A stretch of DNA of 64,000 nt from Bradyrhizobium sp. 170 (GCF_023101085.1 NZ_CP064703.1:4216001-4280000), one strand, 5' to 3'. Positions 48,791 through 57,973 are shown, numbered from the stretch's first letter. Notes: generated by a model not told the origin, from the sequence alone. Numbers and translations: made by a program.

Positions 48791-51088
48791 GTGGCGGAGC
48801 AGGGCGACATTTCGGGCCGGAAGCGGGGCTATGCCGGGACCTGGCCGCCACGCGCTGTGGCGCCTATTGGCGGCTTTGCGCCGTCGCGTCCCGCTTTCTG
48901 GCCGCCGCTGATCGAAACCCTGCGCGCTTGGGCGCGTGCCGAAGCCGGCGCCGGGCGGTTGCTGCCCTGGGTGCCCGTGGCATTCGGCACCGGCATCGCC
49001 TTTTATTTCGCCGCCGATCACGAGCCGGTGCTGTCGGTGGCCGCCGTCGTGGGCATCGCGCTATGCGCGGTCGCGGTCCTGTTGCGGCGGCAAAAATTCT
49101 TTCCTGTCGCCGTCATGATCGCCGCCGTCGCCGCGGGCTTTGCGATCGCGACCTGGAAGACGGCGCGGGTCGCGCATGGCGTGCTGGCGCGGCCGATGTT
49201 TTCGGTATCGTTGACGGGCTTTGTCGAAACGCGTGACATCCGCGAGCGCACCGACCGCTTTGTCCTGCGCGTCGTCACCATGGAAAGCGCGCGCGGAACG
49301 ACCAGGCTCGAGCGCGTGCGGCTATCGGTGAAGAAGGGCACGGCGCCCGCGGTCGGCAGCTTCGTCGAGCTCAAGGCGCGGCTGTTGCCGCCGCTCACGC
49401 CGGTGCGGCCGGGCAGCTACGATTTCAGCCGCGACATGTTCTTTGCCGGCATCGGCGCCTCCGGCTTCGTGATGGGCGCGATCAAGACCGCGGAGCCGCC
49501 CGCTACCGGCGGCGGGCTGCGCCTGCGCTATTCGGCGTTCATGCAGGGCCTGCGCGATACGATCGACGCGCGGATCAGGACCACGCTGGAGGGTGACAAG
49601 CGCGCGATTGCAACCGCGCTGTTGACCGGGCGGCGCGACGCGATCTCGCCGCCGGTGAACGACGCGATGTTCATCTCCGGTCTCGGCCATGTCCTTTCAA
49701 TCTCGGGCTATCACATGGCCGTCGTCGCGGGCGTCGTGTTCTTTGCGGTGCGGGCGCTGCTGGCGCTGTTTCCGGTTCTCACGGTTGGCTACGCCATCAA
49801 GAAATGGGCGGCTGCGGCAGCCCTGGTCGCCGCCGCGTTCTATCTGTTGCTGTCGGGCGCCGAGGTCGCGACGCAGCGCTCGTTCTTCATGACGGCCGTG
49901 GTGCTGATCGCGGTCATGGTCGATCGCCGGGCGATTACGTTTCGCACGCTCGCGGTCGCGGCCCTGATCGTGCTGACAGTCGCGCCGGAGGCGCTGGTGC
50001 ATCCGAGTTTTCAGATGTCGTTTGCGGCGACGCTTGGCCTCGTTGCCCTGGTGCAGATCGGCATGCCGCGTTTGTTCGCGACGCCGGACCATACCGCGAC
50101 CGCCCGCGTGGCGCTGTGGGGTGGCCGCGAGATCACGATGCTGTTGCTGGCCTCATTGGTGGCGGGGCTCGCGACCATGCCGTACGCGGCCTTTCACTTC
50201 CACCGGGTGACGCCTTACGGCGTGCTCGCCAATCTCGCGGCGATGCCGGTGGTGTCAGCGCTGGTGATGCCGGCGGGCCTGCTCGGACTCGTCGCGATGC
50301 CGTTCGGGTTCGATCGCCTGTTCTGGGCGATCATGGGTGTCGGCATCGACTGGATGATCGCGGTGACGCAATGGGTCGCGGCTTTGCCCGGCGCGGTCGG
50401 CCGCGTGCCGGCGTTCGGCATCGGCCCGCTGATTGCGGCCAGCCTCGGCATCATCCTGCTCGGCCTGTTGCGCACGCCGCTGCGCTGGTCGGGCGCCGTA
50501 CTGGTCGTGGTTGCGGCGCTCTGGGCGGCGAGGGTGCCGCAGCCAGATATCCTGATTTCCGCCGATGGCCGCAATGTCGGCGTCCGTGGGCAGGACGGCC
50601 GGCTGCATCTGATGCATGCGGCAAAGGGCTCCCGGGATTCTTTCCTGCTGAAGGAGTGGCTGGCGGCGGATGCGGACGCCCGAACGGCGGCTGACGCGTC
50701 GCTCACATCAGGCGTCTCATGCGACGATTTTGGCTGCGTGATGCAATCCGCCGGCGGCACCCTGATCGCGCAGGCGCTCAGGCCCGAGGCACTCTCGGAC
50801 GATTGCGAGCGCGCCGCGCTGATTGTGACGCTGCGGCAGGCGCCCGCTTCCTGCGCGGCTTCCGTCATCGATGCCGACCGGCTGCGGCGGCAGGGCGCGA
50901 TGGCGCTGCGGCGAGGCCGTGACGGATTTGTCGTCGAGGCGGCCAAACCCAGAGGGATCGACCGCCCGTGGTCGCCGGCCATCGCGGACGAGAGCGAAGC
51001 AGACGCAGCCGTTCTGGCGCCGCGCGTCGTGCCGCCGCGCGCGGTCGACGCCACGCCGGCCGAGGCCGATCTTCAGGCGGAGGAATAG
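48791..51088 (+). CDS. comEC: ComEC/Rec2 family membrane protein without lactamase domain
   Basis: The channel protein for DNA uptake in transformable bacteria. The 765-residue protein has an N-terminal DUF4131 part (about 60-230) and the Competence domain with GHVLSISGYHMAVVAG near residue 300 and about ten membrane segments. The segment FHFHRVTPYGVLANLAAM is also conserved. The C-terminal third lacks the metallo-beta-lactamase HxHxDH motif of full ComEC and instead has a short soluble part with DDFGCV. It starts at GTG 48791 with a weak ribosome site. The TAG stop is shared with a dispersed repeat. Confidence 0.92.
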   Translation: MAEQGDISGRKRGYAGTWPPRAVAPIGGFAPSRPAFWPPLIETLRAWARAEAGAGRLLPWVPVAFGTGIAFYFAADHEPVLSVAAVVGIALCAVAVLLRRQKFFPVAVMIAAVAAGFAIATWKTARVAHGVLARPMFSVSLTGFVETRDIRERTDRFVLRVVTMESARGTTRLERVRLSVKKGTAPAVGSFVELKARLLPPLTPVRPGSYDFSRDMFFAGIGASGFVMGAIKTAEPPATGGGLRLRYSAFMQGLRDTIDARIRTTLEGDKRAIATALLTGRRDAISPPVNDAMFISGLGHVLSISGYHMAVVAGVVFFAVRALLALFPVLTVGYAIKKWAAAAALVAAAFYLLLSGAEVATQRSFFMTAVVLIAVMVDRRAITFRTLAVAALIVLTVAPEALVHPSFQMSFAATLGLVALVQIGMPRLFATPDHTATARVALWGGREITMLLLASLVAGLATMPYAAFHFHRVTPYGVLANLAAMPVVSALVMPAGLLGLVAMPFGFDRLFWAIMGVGIDWMIAVTQWVAALPGAVGRVPAFGIGPLIAASLGIILLGLLRTPLRWSGAVLVVVAALWAARVPQPDILISADGRNVGVRGQDGRLHLMHAAKGSRDSFLLKEWLAADADARTAADASLTSGVSCDDFGCVMQSAGGTLIAQALRPEALSDDCERAALIVTLRQAPASCAASVIDADRLRRQGAMALRRGRDGFVVEAAKPRGIDRPWSPAIADESEADAAVLAPRVVPPRAVDATPAEADLQAEE

Positions 51089-51191
51089 AGCGTTTTCCAG
51101 CGAAAGCCTGCCCCGGACTTGATCCGGGGTGGAGACCGGTTCGCGTCAAGAAAACGCGTCGAATCAAAAATCTGGAGCCCCAGGGCTCCAG
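51088..51191. repeat. composite dispersed repeat after comEC
   Basis: Begins with the G of the comEC stop (GAGCGTTTTC), then CCCCGGACTTGATCCGGGG, CCGGTTCGCGTCAAGAAAACG, and a closing 20-base palindrome at 51172-51191 (CTGGAGCC and GGCTCCAG arms). The GAGCGTTTTC and GGTTCGCGTCAAGAAAACGC parts recur at 60245. Confidence 0.72.
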
Positions 51192-51198
51192 ACGAACT

Positions 51199-51480
51199 TC
51201 AGTGCTCGTCGAGCGGGGGGCTTGAGGGACTGGCCGGTATTTCGAATGCGCCGAGGTGGAATTCCTCCGGCGCGTCGGGGGTCGACGGCAGGTTGACCAG
51301 CGTGAACGACGCCTCGGGGAATTGCCGCCAGATCGCGAGATCTTCGGCCGTGATGGTGAGCCAGCCGTACCGGAACATGTACCGTCCGGGCTCCGTGACG
51401 CGTCCGGCTCTTTGCCATGTGACTTTGTTGACCACCGACTGCCCCTCGGCGCCTAGTTTCTCAAAAAACCATATCACCAT
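51199..51480 (-). CDS. hypothetical protein
   Basis: A 93-residue protein beginning MVIWFFEKLGAEGQS, with GYRMFRYGWLTIT-like beta segments (read: EPGRYMFRYGWLTI) and a Pro-rich acidic end. I do not recognise a family. The composition (aromatic-rich, low Cys) suggests a small beta fold. The start ATG is weakly supported. It is followed on the same strand by the composite repeat and preceded by another hypothetical gene. Confidence 0.6.
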   Translation of the reverse strand: MVIWFFEKLGAEGQSVVNKVTWQRAGRVTEPGRYMFRYGWLTITAEDLAIWRQFPEASFTLVNLPSTPDAPEEFHLGAFEIPASPSSPPLDEH

Positions 51481-51519
51481 GATCCGCCGGCCTGAACCGG
51501 CGGATCACATGCGCGTCGT

Positions 51520-51936
51520 TTATCCGGTCACGATGGATTCGGCCGGTGGCGCTTCCGTCACCTTTGCCGCACGTTCGCCCTCGGTCACCGGCAATTGCAG
51601 TACGGTCGCGCGCTGGCCTTCGCAAAGCTGCGTCACCAGCACATGGCTTCCGTCCGGAAATTCGATCGCGTCATGGTGGCGATCGGTCACTTCGGGTTCG
51701 ATCTGGTTGAACTTGCCGACCCGCCAGTCGGTGGTTCGCGTCCAGATCCACCGGTTGTCGTATTTGACGTCCTCGGCGAACGCCAGTTCGGTGCCGGGAA
51801 GCATGCAGACCGCCACTGAAGGCTCGCGTTCCGACGCAAAGCCGCGGGTCGATGTACCGCGGAATGTCGTGGTGATCAGCGTCTCGCCGACCTTGGCAGG
51901 CCGCGTCGCCACAGCGTGCAGGCTATAGTCACACAT
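51520..51936 (-). CDS. hypothetical conserved protein
   Basis: A 138-residue protein starting MCDYSLHAVATRPAKVGETL. GAGGGAG is eight bases before ATG 51936; upstream in-frame codons to 52056 have no such site. It contains TTFRGTSTRGFAS, a CMLPGTELAF segment and a final acidic Pro-rich end. There is no signal peptide or membrane segment. I think similar proteins occur in other Bradyrhizobium, but I know of no function. Confidence 0.72.
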   Translation of the reverse strand: MCDYSLHAVATRPAKVGETLITTTFRGTSTRGFASEREPSVAVCMLPGTELAFAEDVKYDNRWIWTRTTDWRVGKFNQIEPEVTDRHHDAIEFPDGSHVLVTQLCEGQRATVLQLPVTEGERAAKVTEAPPAESIVTG

Positions 51937-52123
51937 CGGATGGCTCCCTCGTTTGAGATAGCTGACCCGTGTCTGCAAGAAGGAGGCACAGGCCTCTATC
52001 AGAGTGGACATATTCAGAGCGGACTTGGCGCAGAGCCTTTTCTTGTTTCTGGGCAATTCTGCGGCTAGCGCACTGCGTCAAAATCACAAACGCGCTAACG
52101 CAGTTTTGTTCCAGGCATGCAGC

Positions 52124-52149
52124 AAAAAACCCCGGCCGAAAGGCCGGGG
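52124..52149 (-). terminator. rho-independent terminator of lexA
   Basis: On the minus strand CCCCGGCC, loop TTTC, GGCCGGGG, then TTTTTT. It lies about 40 bases after the lexA stop. Confidence 0.93.
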
Positions 52150-52186
52150 CGGGATTGCCGTCGCAGTCACGTCCGCATCCAGCAGG

Positions 52187-52888
52187 TCAATATTTGCGGT
52201 ACAGCCCGATCAGCTTGCCCTGAATCCGGACCCGGTTCGGCGGCAGGATGCGGACTTCGTAGGCGGCATTGGCGGGCTCCAGCGCGATCGAGGCGCCGCG
52301 GCGGCGGAAGCGTTTTAGCGTGGCTTCCTCCTCGTCGATCAGCGCCACCACGATGTCGCCGGTGTCGGCGGTCTCGTTGCGCTGGATCAGCGCCATGTCG
52401 CCGTCGAGAATGCCGGCGTCCACCATGGAATCGCCGCGCACTTCGAGCGCGTAATGCTCGCCGGAGCCGAGCATGTCAGGCGGCACGCTGATGGTGTGGC
52501 TGCGGGTCTGCAGCGCCTCGATCGGCGTACCGGCGGCGATCCGGCCCATCACGGGCACGGCAACCGGGCGATTGCCGTCGTCCTCGCTGGCCGGCGCGCT
52601 TACGGAGCGTTTGCCGAGCGTGCCTTCGATGACGCTCGGCGTGAAGCCGCGGCGGCCGTTAGCGGCGGCAGCCAGCTCCGGCAGCTTGATGACTTCGATG
52701 GCGCGGGCGCGGTTGGGCAGGCGGCGGATGAAGCCGCGCTCCTCCAGCGCCGTAATGAGGCGGTGAATTCCGGATTTCGAGCGCAGGTCGAGCGCATCCT
52801 TCATCTCGTCGAAGGAGGGCGGTACGCCGGCTTCCTTCAGCCGTTCATTGATGAAACGCAGAAGTTCATACTGTTTGCGCGTAAGCAT
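52187..52888 (-). CDS. lexA: SOS repressor LexA
   Basis: Represses DNA-damage genes and self-cleaves when RecA is active. The 233-residue protein has an N-terminal winged helix (residues 1-70; [18 protein letters not shown]), then the cleavage site A119-G120 in [11 protein letters not shown], and catalytic S154 (RGDSMVD) and K192 (EATLKRF). The start ATG 52888 is nine bases after GGGGGA; ATG 52897 is too close to it. A LexA box in its own promoter shows autoregulation. It would also control the peptide gene at 13116. Confidence 0.98.
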   Translation of the reverse strand: MLTRKQYELLRFINERLKEAGVPPSFDEMKDALDLRSKSGIHRLITALEERGFIRRLPNRARAIEVIKLPELAAAANGRRGFTPSVIEGTLGKRSVSAPASEDDGNRPVAVPVMGRIAAGTPIEALQTRSHTISVPPDMLGSGEHYALEVRGDSMVDAGILDGDMALIQRNETADTGDIVVALIDEEEATLKRFRRRGASIALEPANAAYEVRILPPNRVRIQGKLIGLYRKY

Positions 52889-53012
52889 CGCGAGCATTCC
52901 CCCGGTTGGTACAGTCTTTCGGTCCCGAATCTCCAGGGTCCATTGCGGGAGTCCCCAAAACTCCCAACCATAGACACTAGCAGTCGAAACAAATCATGAA
53001 CGGACACTATAT

Positions 53013-53027
53013 GTTCGATATGTGTTC
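53013..53027 (+). promoter_or_regulatory. LexA box in the lexA promoter
   Basis: GTTC at 53013-53016 and GTTC at 53024-53027, seven bases apart. On the minus strand it overlaps TTGCGG and TATAGT, a plausible lexA promoter. It validates the operator form used to interpret 13061-13093. Confidence 0.88.
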
Positions 53028-53099
53028 CGCAACCACTTAATTTCAGGTGAACGCATTGCGGCTTCGGCTGAAGACACCCTCAAAGGCGCAGTTCAGGCG

Positions 53100-54311
53100 T
53101 CATTCCGGCAGCCGGAGCAGCTCGCACCGCGAACCCTTCGCGGCAGCCGGCGCGAACGGCGGACGTATCACAAGTGCCCGTGCCGCAGCGAGATTCCCTA
53201 ATAGCGATGAGTCCTGGTGGTTCACCGGCACCGCGATCAGCGTGCCGTCTTCGCGCTCTTCGAGGCGTGCCCGAAGATAGTCTTCGCGCTGGTCGTTGGC
53301 AGCGAGATCGCGGCCCAGCAGGGCGCTTTCGCGCCGATGATGGACGGTGTCGCGGCCCGATAATGCACGAATCAACGGCACCAGAAACAGGAAGCCGCAG
53401 ACATAGGAGGAGACGGGATTGCCGGGCAGGCCGATCACCCGCATCGCACCCAGCCTGCCATGCATCATCGGCTTGCCCGGCCGCATCGCGATCCGCCAGA
53501 ACGCCATGGTCGTCCCCTCGGCCTCCAGCGACCGCTTGACGAGGTCATGGTCGCCGACCGAGGCGCCGCCCATGGTGATCAGGATATCTGCTTCAAGCTC
53601 GCGCGCACGGCGGATGCCTTGCGCGGTGGCGGCGACCGTGTCGGCGGCGATTCCGAGATCGACGACCTCGGCGTCCTCGGCGCGCGCCAGCGCACGGATT
53701 CCGTAGCCGTTGGAGTAGACGATCTGGCCCGGGCCCGGGGTCGACCCCGGCATCACCAGCTCGTCACCGGTCGCAAGCACCGCGACCTTCGGGCGGCGGT
53801 GCACCGCAAGCTCCGGATAGTTCATGCCGGCGGCGAGCGACAGGTCGCGGTCGGTGAGGTGGCGTCCGCGCGTGAGCAGCACGTCACCCTCGCGGAAATC
53901 GACGCCGGCAGGCCGGATATGTCGGCCGGAAACGGCGGCTTCCGTGATGTTGATATGGTCACCGTCGACGCCGGTGTCTTCCTGGATGATGACGGCGTCG
54001 GCGCCATCAGGGATCACGCCGCCGGTGAAGATCCGCACCGCTTCGCCTCGGCCTACCTTGCGCTCGAACGGGCGGCCGGCCGCGACCTCGCCGATCACCT
54101 TCAGCCGTGCCGAGATATCGGCGGCATCCGCCGCGCGCACCGCATAGCCGTCCATCGCCGACATCGCCTGCGGCGGTTGCGTCCGCCGTGCCGCGACGTC
54201 GCGCGCCAGCACACGATGAAAGGCATCATCGAGCGCGATCATTTCCTCGGGCAACGGTTCGGCGCGGCTGAGGATCGCAGCAAGTGCATCGGCGACAGGC
54301 ATCAAGGCCAC
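53100..54311 (-). CDS. moeA: molybdopterin molybdenumtransferase
   Basis: Inserts molybdate into adenylylated molybdopterin to finish molybdenum cofactor. The 403-residue protein has the MoeA order: N-terminal domains (AMDGYAVRA near residue 53), the catalytic GGASVGDHDLVKR region near 250, GLPGNPVSS near 305, and the C-terminal beta domain. GTG 54311 has GAGGAG eight bases upstream; GTG 54317 is too close and ATG 54302 too far. lexA is downstream on the same strand. In many relatives moaC lies just upstream; here an adhesin gene diverges instead. Confidence 0.95.
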   Translation of the reverse strand: MALMPVADALAAILSRAEPLPEEMIALDDAFHRVLARDVAARRTQPPQAMSAMDGYAVRAADAADISARLKVIGEVAAGRPFERKVGRGEAVRIFTGGVIPDGADAVIIQEDTGVDGDHINITEAAVSGRHIRPAGVDFREGDVLLTRGRHLTDRDLSLAAGMNYPELAVHRRPKVAVLATGDELVMPGSTPGPGQIVYSNGYGIRALARAEDAEVVDLGIAADTVAATAQGIRRARELEADILITMGGASVGDHDLVKRSLEAEGTTMAFWRIAMRPGKPMMHGRLGAMRVIGLPGNPVSSYVCGFLFLVPLIRALSGRDTVHHRRESALLGRDLAANDQREDYLRARLEEREDGTLIAVPVNHQDSSLLGNLAAARALVIRPPFAPAAAKGSRCELLRLPE

Positions 54312-54685
54312 GGGCACTTCTCCTCGGGTGCAAGCGCGTCTGTTCAGCTGTTCGGCCCGGCGACGAGATCGCGCGCGCCTTCATATCGGAGAGCGCGAGC
54401 GGAGGCAAAAATGCGGCGCGGAAGGCTTGCGCCCGATACCGCAGTTTCGGAATTCATCCGCTGTCTGAATTTTATCCTGAACTCACCGGGATATGTTGCT
54501 GAACAGCAACATTATTCTGCAATCTCACCCGAGGTCAGGCGGGAATCGTCTCAATCCGCGTCAGCGATTTGTTCGCATCTGTGATTGGGGTAGGGTTCCC
54601 TGAGATTGAGGTGTGGGCGCCCAAAGTTTTGGCCAGCCACAGGCTGGCTCACCCGAGCTGGTTTCGCGCGAAGCCGGAGCGGACG
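54312..54685. other. 374-base intergenic region between moeA and the adhesin
   Basis: No credible gene. It holds the two divergent start regions and a 20-base palindrome at 54493-54512. The part from 54440 to 54600 is AT-richer than its surroundings, as expected for a regulatory stretch. Confidence 0.5.
54493..54512. promoter_or_regulatory. perfect 20-base palindrome, possible operator
   Basis: ATGTTGCTG (54493-54501), AA, CAGCAACAT (54504-54512). Its size suits a dimeric repressor or activator. It is 174 bases before the adhesin start and 182 after the moeA start. Confidence 0.5.
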
Positions 54686-56554
54686 ATGACGGGGGCGATA
54701 GCTACGGCAACGGGTTCTGCGTCCCCGCGCGCTTCCGGTGTAATTCTTCCATCCGATCGCCGGGCGAGCCTGCTGGCGAGCAGCATGCTCTGCGGCGGGA
54801 CCTTGCGCAGCCTCGCGGCGGCGGCCGGGATGATGACGGCGGTCGGCGTCTCGCCGGCCTTCGCTCAATGCTTTTCCGGTACCGGCGGCAACATTACCGG
54901 CGCGGGCTGTACCGTCACCGCGGCGACAGGTGCCTTCTCCACCGCAGTGGGGTCGGGAGCGAATGCGACGGGCTTCTTCGCAACGGCGTATGGCTCTGTG
55001 GCCACAGCGAACGGCAGCAACGCGACCGCGACGGGCGCGCTCAGCATCGCGAACGGCGCCGATGCGACCGCGACGGGCGCGGTCAGCTTCGCGAACGGTG
55101 CGCAGGCGACCGCGACGGGCACGCTCAGCATCGCGAACGGCGTCGATGCGACCGCGACAGGCACAAATAGCAACGCGAACGGGAGCAGCGCCACGGCGAC
55201 CGGTTACTTCAGCCAGGCGAACGGAGCTTCTGCCACGGCAACGGGCATGGCCAGTCTGGCCAACGGCGCCCTGGCCACCGCGACCGGCACTGGCAGTGTT
55301 GCGAACGGTGTCACCGCGACCGCGACCGGCATGGGCAGCTTTGCCAACGGCGATCAAGCTTCCGCGACCGGCGTGAGCAGCTATGCCAACGGCTCTCAAA
55401 CGACCGCGACCGGCTACGCCAGCACCGCCAACGGCGCTCAAGCCACCGCGACGGGGGTGTTCAGCACCGCCGGCGGTAACTTCGCGACGGCAACGGGCGC
55501 GGGCACTACCGCGACCGGCGATTTCGCCACCGCGACCGGCGGCTCCAGCACCGCGACCGGGGCCTTCGCCACCACGACGGGGGCCTTTAGTTCGGCAATT
55601 GGCGCGAACGCGACGGCGACCGGTACGAGTGCCTTCGCCAACGGCACCAACGCGACGGCGATCGGCCAACTCAGCAAAGCGAATGGCGTCAGCGCGACCG
55701 CGACCGGCCGGGGCAGCATCGCCAACGGTGCCACCGCCAGCGCCTTCGGCGAAGGCAGCAACGCCACCGGCGCGGCCACCACCGCGATCGGCCAGGCCAG
55801 CGTCGCCAGCGCCACCGGTGCCACGGCGGTGGGCGCCAGTGCGCGGGCAACCGCGACCGGCGCGGTCGCCGTCGGCAACACGGCCGCCGCCACCGGCGTT
55901 AATTCGATTGCGATAGGCAACGGCGCGACCGCCACCGGTTCGATCGCTGTCGGCGCCGGGGCGTTGGCTTCCAATGGTGGCGCCGCGTTCGGCGACGGCA
56001 CGGTGGCGACCGGAACGAATTCGGCCGCCCTTGGCACCGGCGCCACGGCGACATTCGCCAATTCGACCGCGATCGGCAGCGGCGCGACCACAACAGCGGC
56101 GAACCAGGTCGCAATTGGCACGGCGACGAGCACCTATAAAATGTCCGGCATCGCCTCGGCGACGAGCCTTGCCGCACAATCCGGTCCGACCTCGTTCGTC
56201 ACCAGCGACGCCAACGGCAATCTGGCGACCACCACCTTCAACCCTCAAAGCCTCACCTCGCTGCAGTCGCAGGTAACCTCGCTGCAATCTCAGGTCACCG
56301 ACAACCGGCTCGAGGCGCGTACCGGCACCGCGCTGGCGCTCGCCGTCGGTGCGTCGCCGGCCCTGCAGGCGGGGCGCCGGTTTGGCATTTCGGCAAGCTA
56401 CGGCAACTTCCAGGGCAGCAACGCCTTCGGCGTGGGAGCGACGGCGCTGCTGTATGACAACAAGAACTATGCGGTTGTCATCAACGCCGGTGCGGGCATT
56501 GGCATGGAGCGAAATGTGGTCGGCGTGCGCAGCGCGATCGGACTCCAGTGGTAG
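54686..56554 (+). CDS. trimeric-autotransporter-like (YadA head) adhesin
   Basis: A 622-residue surface protein. An extended signal peptide of about 60 residues ends at SPAFA. Residues about 75-500 are some 28 repeats of about 14 residues of the type ATATGxxSxANG, the YadA/Hep_Hag head pattern. A short coiled coil (LTSLQSQVTSLQSQVTDN) leads to an 80-residue C-terminal region ending in Trp (GVRSAIGLQW) that fits the YadA anchor barrel. The stalk is very short. ATG 54686 has GGAG nine bases upstream. The DNA shows imperfect 42-base tandem repeats that could expand or shrink. The next gene overlaps its stop. Confidence 0.87.
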   Translation: MTGAIATATGSASPRASGVILPSDRRASLLASSMLCGGTLRSLAAAAGMMTAVGVSPAFAQCFSGTGGNITGAGCTVTAATGAFSTAVGSGANATGFFATAYGSVATANGSNATATGALSIANGADATATGAVSFANGAQATATGTLSIANGVDATATGTNSNANGSSATATGYFSQANGASATATGMASLANGALATATGTGSVANGVTATATGMGSFANGDQASATGVSSYANGSQTTATGYASTANGAQATATGVFSTAGGNFATATGAGTTATGDFATATGGSSTATGAFATTTGAFSSAIGANATATGTSAFANGTNATAIGQLSKANGVSATATGRGSIANGATASAFGEGSNATGAATTAIGQASVASATGATAVGASARATATGAVAVGNTAAATGVNSIAIGNGATATGSIAVGAGALASNGGAAFGDGTVATGTNSAALGTGATATFANSTAIGSGATTTAANQVAIGTATSTYKMSGIASATSLAAQSGPTSFVTSDANGNLATTTFNPQSLTSLQSQVTSLQSQVTDNRLEARTGTALALAVGASPALQAGRRFGISASYGNFQGSNAFGVGATALLYDNKNYAVVINAGAGIGMERNVVGVRSAIGLQW

Positions 56555-57156
56555 TTCGCTGGCGGGTTCTGATGCTTGCGGCTGTGATGGCGGCAAGCAC
56601 GTCCGGCGGTCATGCGCAGCAGGCGCCCGAGCAAGCGCCGAAGCCCGCGCAGATCGATCGCAACGGCGTGATGATCCTGATCCGCTCGACGCTGCTGGCG
56701 CTCGATCAGGCCAACAAAACCGGCAATTACACCGTCCTGCGCGACCTCGGCGCGCCCGGCTTCCAGACCAATACGGCGGCGCGGCTGGCCGAAATATTCG
56801 CCAAGCAGCGCAACGACAATCTCGATCTGTCGGGTGTCGCGGTGATCGATCCGCAGCTCAATTTGCTGCCGCAGATCGAGGCCAACGGGTTGATGCGTAT
56901 GGCGGGCTTCTTTCCCTCGGTGCCGACCCAGGTCAATTTCGAACTGGCGTTCGCGCCGGTGCACGGGCAATGGCGACTGTTCGGCATCTCGGTGTCGATC
57001 GGACCGAGCGGGCCTGCCGCACCCGAACCGCCCGGGTCGCCGGTTGCGCAAAAACAGCCGCCTGCAAACGGAACCAAGCCAGCAGCTGCAAAGTCCGCGC
57101 CCGCGATCAAGCCCACGCCGACGGAGAGGCCGGCCGACACCCAGCAGCCGAAATAG
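56548..57156 (+). CDS. secreted protein coupled to the adhesin
   Basis: A 202-residue protein with a signal peptide ending near GHAQQ. The core (about 35-155) has MILIRSTLLALDQANKTGNY, LAEIFAKQRNDNLDL and GQWRLFGISVSI, an alpha/beta layout resembling NTF2-like folds. The last 45 residues are a Pro/Ala/Lys tail. GTG 56548 lies inside the last codons of the adhesin gene, implying coupling; ATG 56572 is an alternative start. Unknown function; perhaps an accessory factor for the adhesin. Confidence 0.78.
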   Translation: MVVRWRVLMLAAVMAASTSGGHAQQAPEQAPKPAQIDRNGVMILIRSTLLALDQANKTGNYTVLRDLGAPGFQTNTAARLAEIFAKQRNDNLDLSGVAVIDPQLNLLPQIEANGLMRMAGFFPSVPTQVNFELAFAPVHGQWRLFGISVSIGPSGPAAPEPPGSPVAQKQPPANGTKPAAAKSAPAIKPTPTERPADTQQPK

Positions 57157-57186
57157 ACCGACCCGCAAGCCAACAAGCGACGGAAA

Positions 57187-57966
57187 ATGTTACCCGACGA
57201 AGCCTTGAAATCGATGAAGGTGATGTTCGCGACGCCGTGCTACATCTCGGCGGTCAGCATGCACTACGTCACCAGCATCTTCGAGCTCACCCATCACTGC
57301 AACCGGTTCGGGCTGCAATGCATCCTGCACATGCATTCGGAGAGCCTGATCACCCGTTCGCGCAACAAGATGCTGCTCAAGTTCCTGTCCGACGAAACGC
57401 TGACGCACCTGTTCTGGATCGATTCCGACATCACCTTCACGCCGCAATCGGTGTGCCGCCTCTTGCTGATCGACCGCGACGTCACCGCCGGTGTCTATCC
57501 GATGAAGAACTTCAACTGGCCTGAACAGGGCCTCCCGGCAGGCACGACGCGGCAGCAATTCGAGGACCGCTATACCGAATACCCCTTCAACCCGATCGGC
57601 CATGGCGCCGAGCGGGTCAGTAGCTATGCCGACGCCGACGGCTTCGTCGAGGTCGCGGAGGCGCCGACCGGCTTCATGTGCATCAAGCGGGATGTATTCT
57701 TGCAGATGATGGAGAAATACCCCGGTCTGAATTACGTTCCGGACGGCCCGCCGAATCCGCAGGCGCATCTGCACTGGCTGTTCTTCGACTGCATGGTCGA
57801 TCCGGATTCAGGTCGCTATTTGTCGGAGGATTACGCGTTCTGCCGCCGCTGGCGCGATATCGGCGGCAAGATCTGGGTCGATCTGCAATGCAAGCTGATG
57901 CACCTCGGGCAGCACCATTTTCGTGGCGACCTCGCCGAGAGCTTGCGTCTTCAGGGCCGGTGGTAG
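57187..57966 (+). CDS. glycosyltransferase-like protein
   Basis: A 259-residue cytoplasmic protein beginning MLPDEALKSMKVMFATPCYI. It has an N-terminal beta-alpha-beta with HSESLITRSRNKMLL, then LFWIDSDITFTPQSV, where DSD fits the metal-binding DxD of GT-A enzymes, and YLSEDYAFCRRWRDIGGKIW near residue 215, typical of family 2-like transferases. It is 30 bases after the previous gene and may belong to the adhesin operon. Donor and acceptor are unknown; modifying a surface product is possible. Confidence 0.78.
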   Translation: MLPDEALKSMKVMFATPCYISAVSMHYVTSIFELTHHCNRFGLQCILHMHSESLITRSRNKMLLKFLSDETLTHLFWIDSDITFTPQSVCRLLLIDRDVTAGVYPMKNFNWPEQGLPAGTTRQQFEDRYTEYPFNPIGHGAERVSSYADADGFVEVAEAPTGFMCIKRDVFLQMMEKYPGLNYVPDGPPNPQAHLHWLFFDCMVDPDSGRYLSEDYAFCRRWRDIGGKIWVDLQCKLMHLGQHHFRGDLAESLRLQGRW

Positions 57967-57973
57967 ACGGCCG

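Noticed and set aside
54935..55850. Regular 42-base repeats that could look like a CRISPR or satellite array
   Set aside because: They are in frame, vary at the third codon position and encode 14-residue YadA head units, so they are coding repeats of the adhesin.
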